Assembly: GCA_002373615.1 (NCBI GenBank)
Contig: DFKU01000008.1
Coordinates: 44,147-49,479 of the forward strand
Reading direction: 5' to 3'
DNA length: 5,333 nucleotides
Origin: Alphaproteobacteria bacterium UBA3637
GTDB taxonomy: Bacteria > Pseudomonadota > Alphaproteobacteria > CAAHEQ01 > UBA3637
In this document: piece after piece, positions 5,107-5,333 of the stretch
Numbering within the stretch: the first letter of the stretch is position 1
Layout of the letters: the number at the start of each line of letters is the position of its first letter
Notes under the pieces: model-generated
Databases searched by the model: none
What the model was told of the DNA's origin: nothing
What the model saw: only the letters and a program-made list of their open reading frames with translations
Position numbers and translations under genes: made by a program

Positions 5107-5333
5107 ATGTTAAAAGAAAAAAATAATATAAATTCAATATGTCATACCCGACCTGATCGGGTATCCAGCAGAATGATATTCAATAATAAAGAATACCATA
5201 CCGCCGGATCCTCGGGTTCAGCTGACGCTGCCCCAAGGATGACAGAGTGTGGGCGTTCCACCCCCTCATTGTCATTGCGAGGCGGCTTTGCCAACGAAGC
5301 AATCTCTTGCAGATTGCCACGCCCTATCGGGCT
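5107..5333 (+). CDS. Start of a second repeat-leader ORF, possibly another prepilin (3'-partial)
   Basis: Open from ATG at 5107 to the window edge, 75 codons plus 2 nt. A strong Shine-Dalgarno AAGGAG (5095-5100) lies 6 nt before the ATG. The first residues, MLKEKNNINSI, are Lys/Asn-rich like those of the prepilin at 623 (MSKLNYKNI). The frame then runs through three palindromic repeats, giving AGSSGSADAAPRMTE, ECGRS, and SLRGGFANEAISCRLPRPIG, in the same frame as the prepilin leader. In the element B segment the other two forward frames hit stop codons. By analogy a GRSMVEML-type core may follow just past the edge, but none is visible, so the prepilin label is an inference. A spurious ORF through repeats remains possible. 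Confidence 0.5.
   Translation, partial: MLKEKNNINSICHTRPDRVSSRMIFNNKEYHTAGSSGSADAAPRMTECGRSTPSLSLRGGFANEAISCRLPRPIG
5141..5168 (+). repeat. Palindromic element A
   Basis: ATACCCGA (5144-5151) and TCGGGTAT (5157-5164) form a perfect 8-bp stem around CCTGA. Its outer bases, GTCAT and TATCC, mirror those of element B (GGATCC...GATGAC), so A looks like the same superfamily in the opposite orientation. It is translated in the ORF that starts at 5107. Confidence 0.75.
5203..5333 (+). repeat. Composite palindromic repeat, copy 2 (cut by the window edge)
   Basis: Element B is at 5206-5243 and element C from 5272 onward, in the same order and orientation as copy 1. The first 62 nt of element C are identical to 743-804. 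The window ends before the closing CTCGCAATGA. The start positions of copies 1 and 2 are about 4.5 kb apart. Confidence 0.9.

Overview
The window looks like a chromosomal segment of a low-GC, probably host-associated alphaproteobacterium. The signs are an alphaproteobacterial-type topoisomerase IV ParE, a BamE lipoprotein gene divergent from a DUF177/YceD gene, a prepilin with a GRSMVEMLGVLAVIGVLSV-type core (a style I associate with uncultured gut alphaproteobacteria), and scattered TCATTGCGAG...CTCGCAATGA palindromic repeats of the kind known from Rickettsiales and relatives. The taxonomic call is an inference.

Layout, left to right. (1) 1-159: the C-terminus of an outer-membrane beta-barrel-like protein. 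(2) 169-359: a repeat fragment, a strong promoter, tRNA-Ala(CGC) and its terminator. (3) 360-622: no convincing protein gene, but a densely structured RNA candidate. Three hairpins sit inside a two-part long-range stem, with a further hairpin upstream and a terminator-like hairpin only about 20 nt before the next start codon. (4) 623-1867: a prepilin-like protein whose long leader is encoded by two palindromic repeats and whose C-terminal half resembles an F5/8 type C (discoidin) domain. (5) Minus strand: bamE (4314-3862) then parE (3859-1868), a tight pair whose parE end abuts the prepilin end with no gap. (6) A 52-bp divergent promoter region, then yceD (4367-4861, plus). (7) 4862-5106: a promoter-like site, a small ORF containing a 29-nt (AC)n tract, and two back-to-back hairpins, the second terminator-like. 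(8) 5107 to the end: the start of a second ORF that runs through the same repeats, in the same reading frame, as the prepilin leader.

The housekeeping part (tRNA-Ala, parE, bamE, yceD) is ordinary. The two prepilin-type loci are the unusual part. Each start codon lies just downstream of a terminator-like hairpin with little room for a separate promoter, so both look attenuation-controlled. At the left locus, hairpin loops of the leader RNA are complementary to the terminator's 5' arm. At the right locus, the frame after the AC tract decides whether a leader peptide stops just before the hairpins or is translated through them and overlaps the next start codon. Both models are inferences from base pairing and reading frames and have not been tested.
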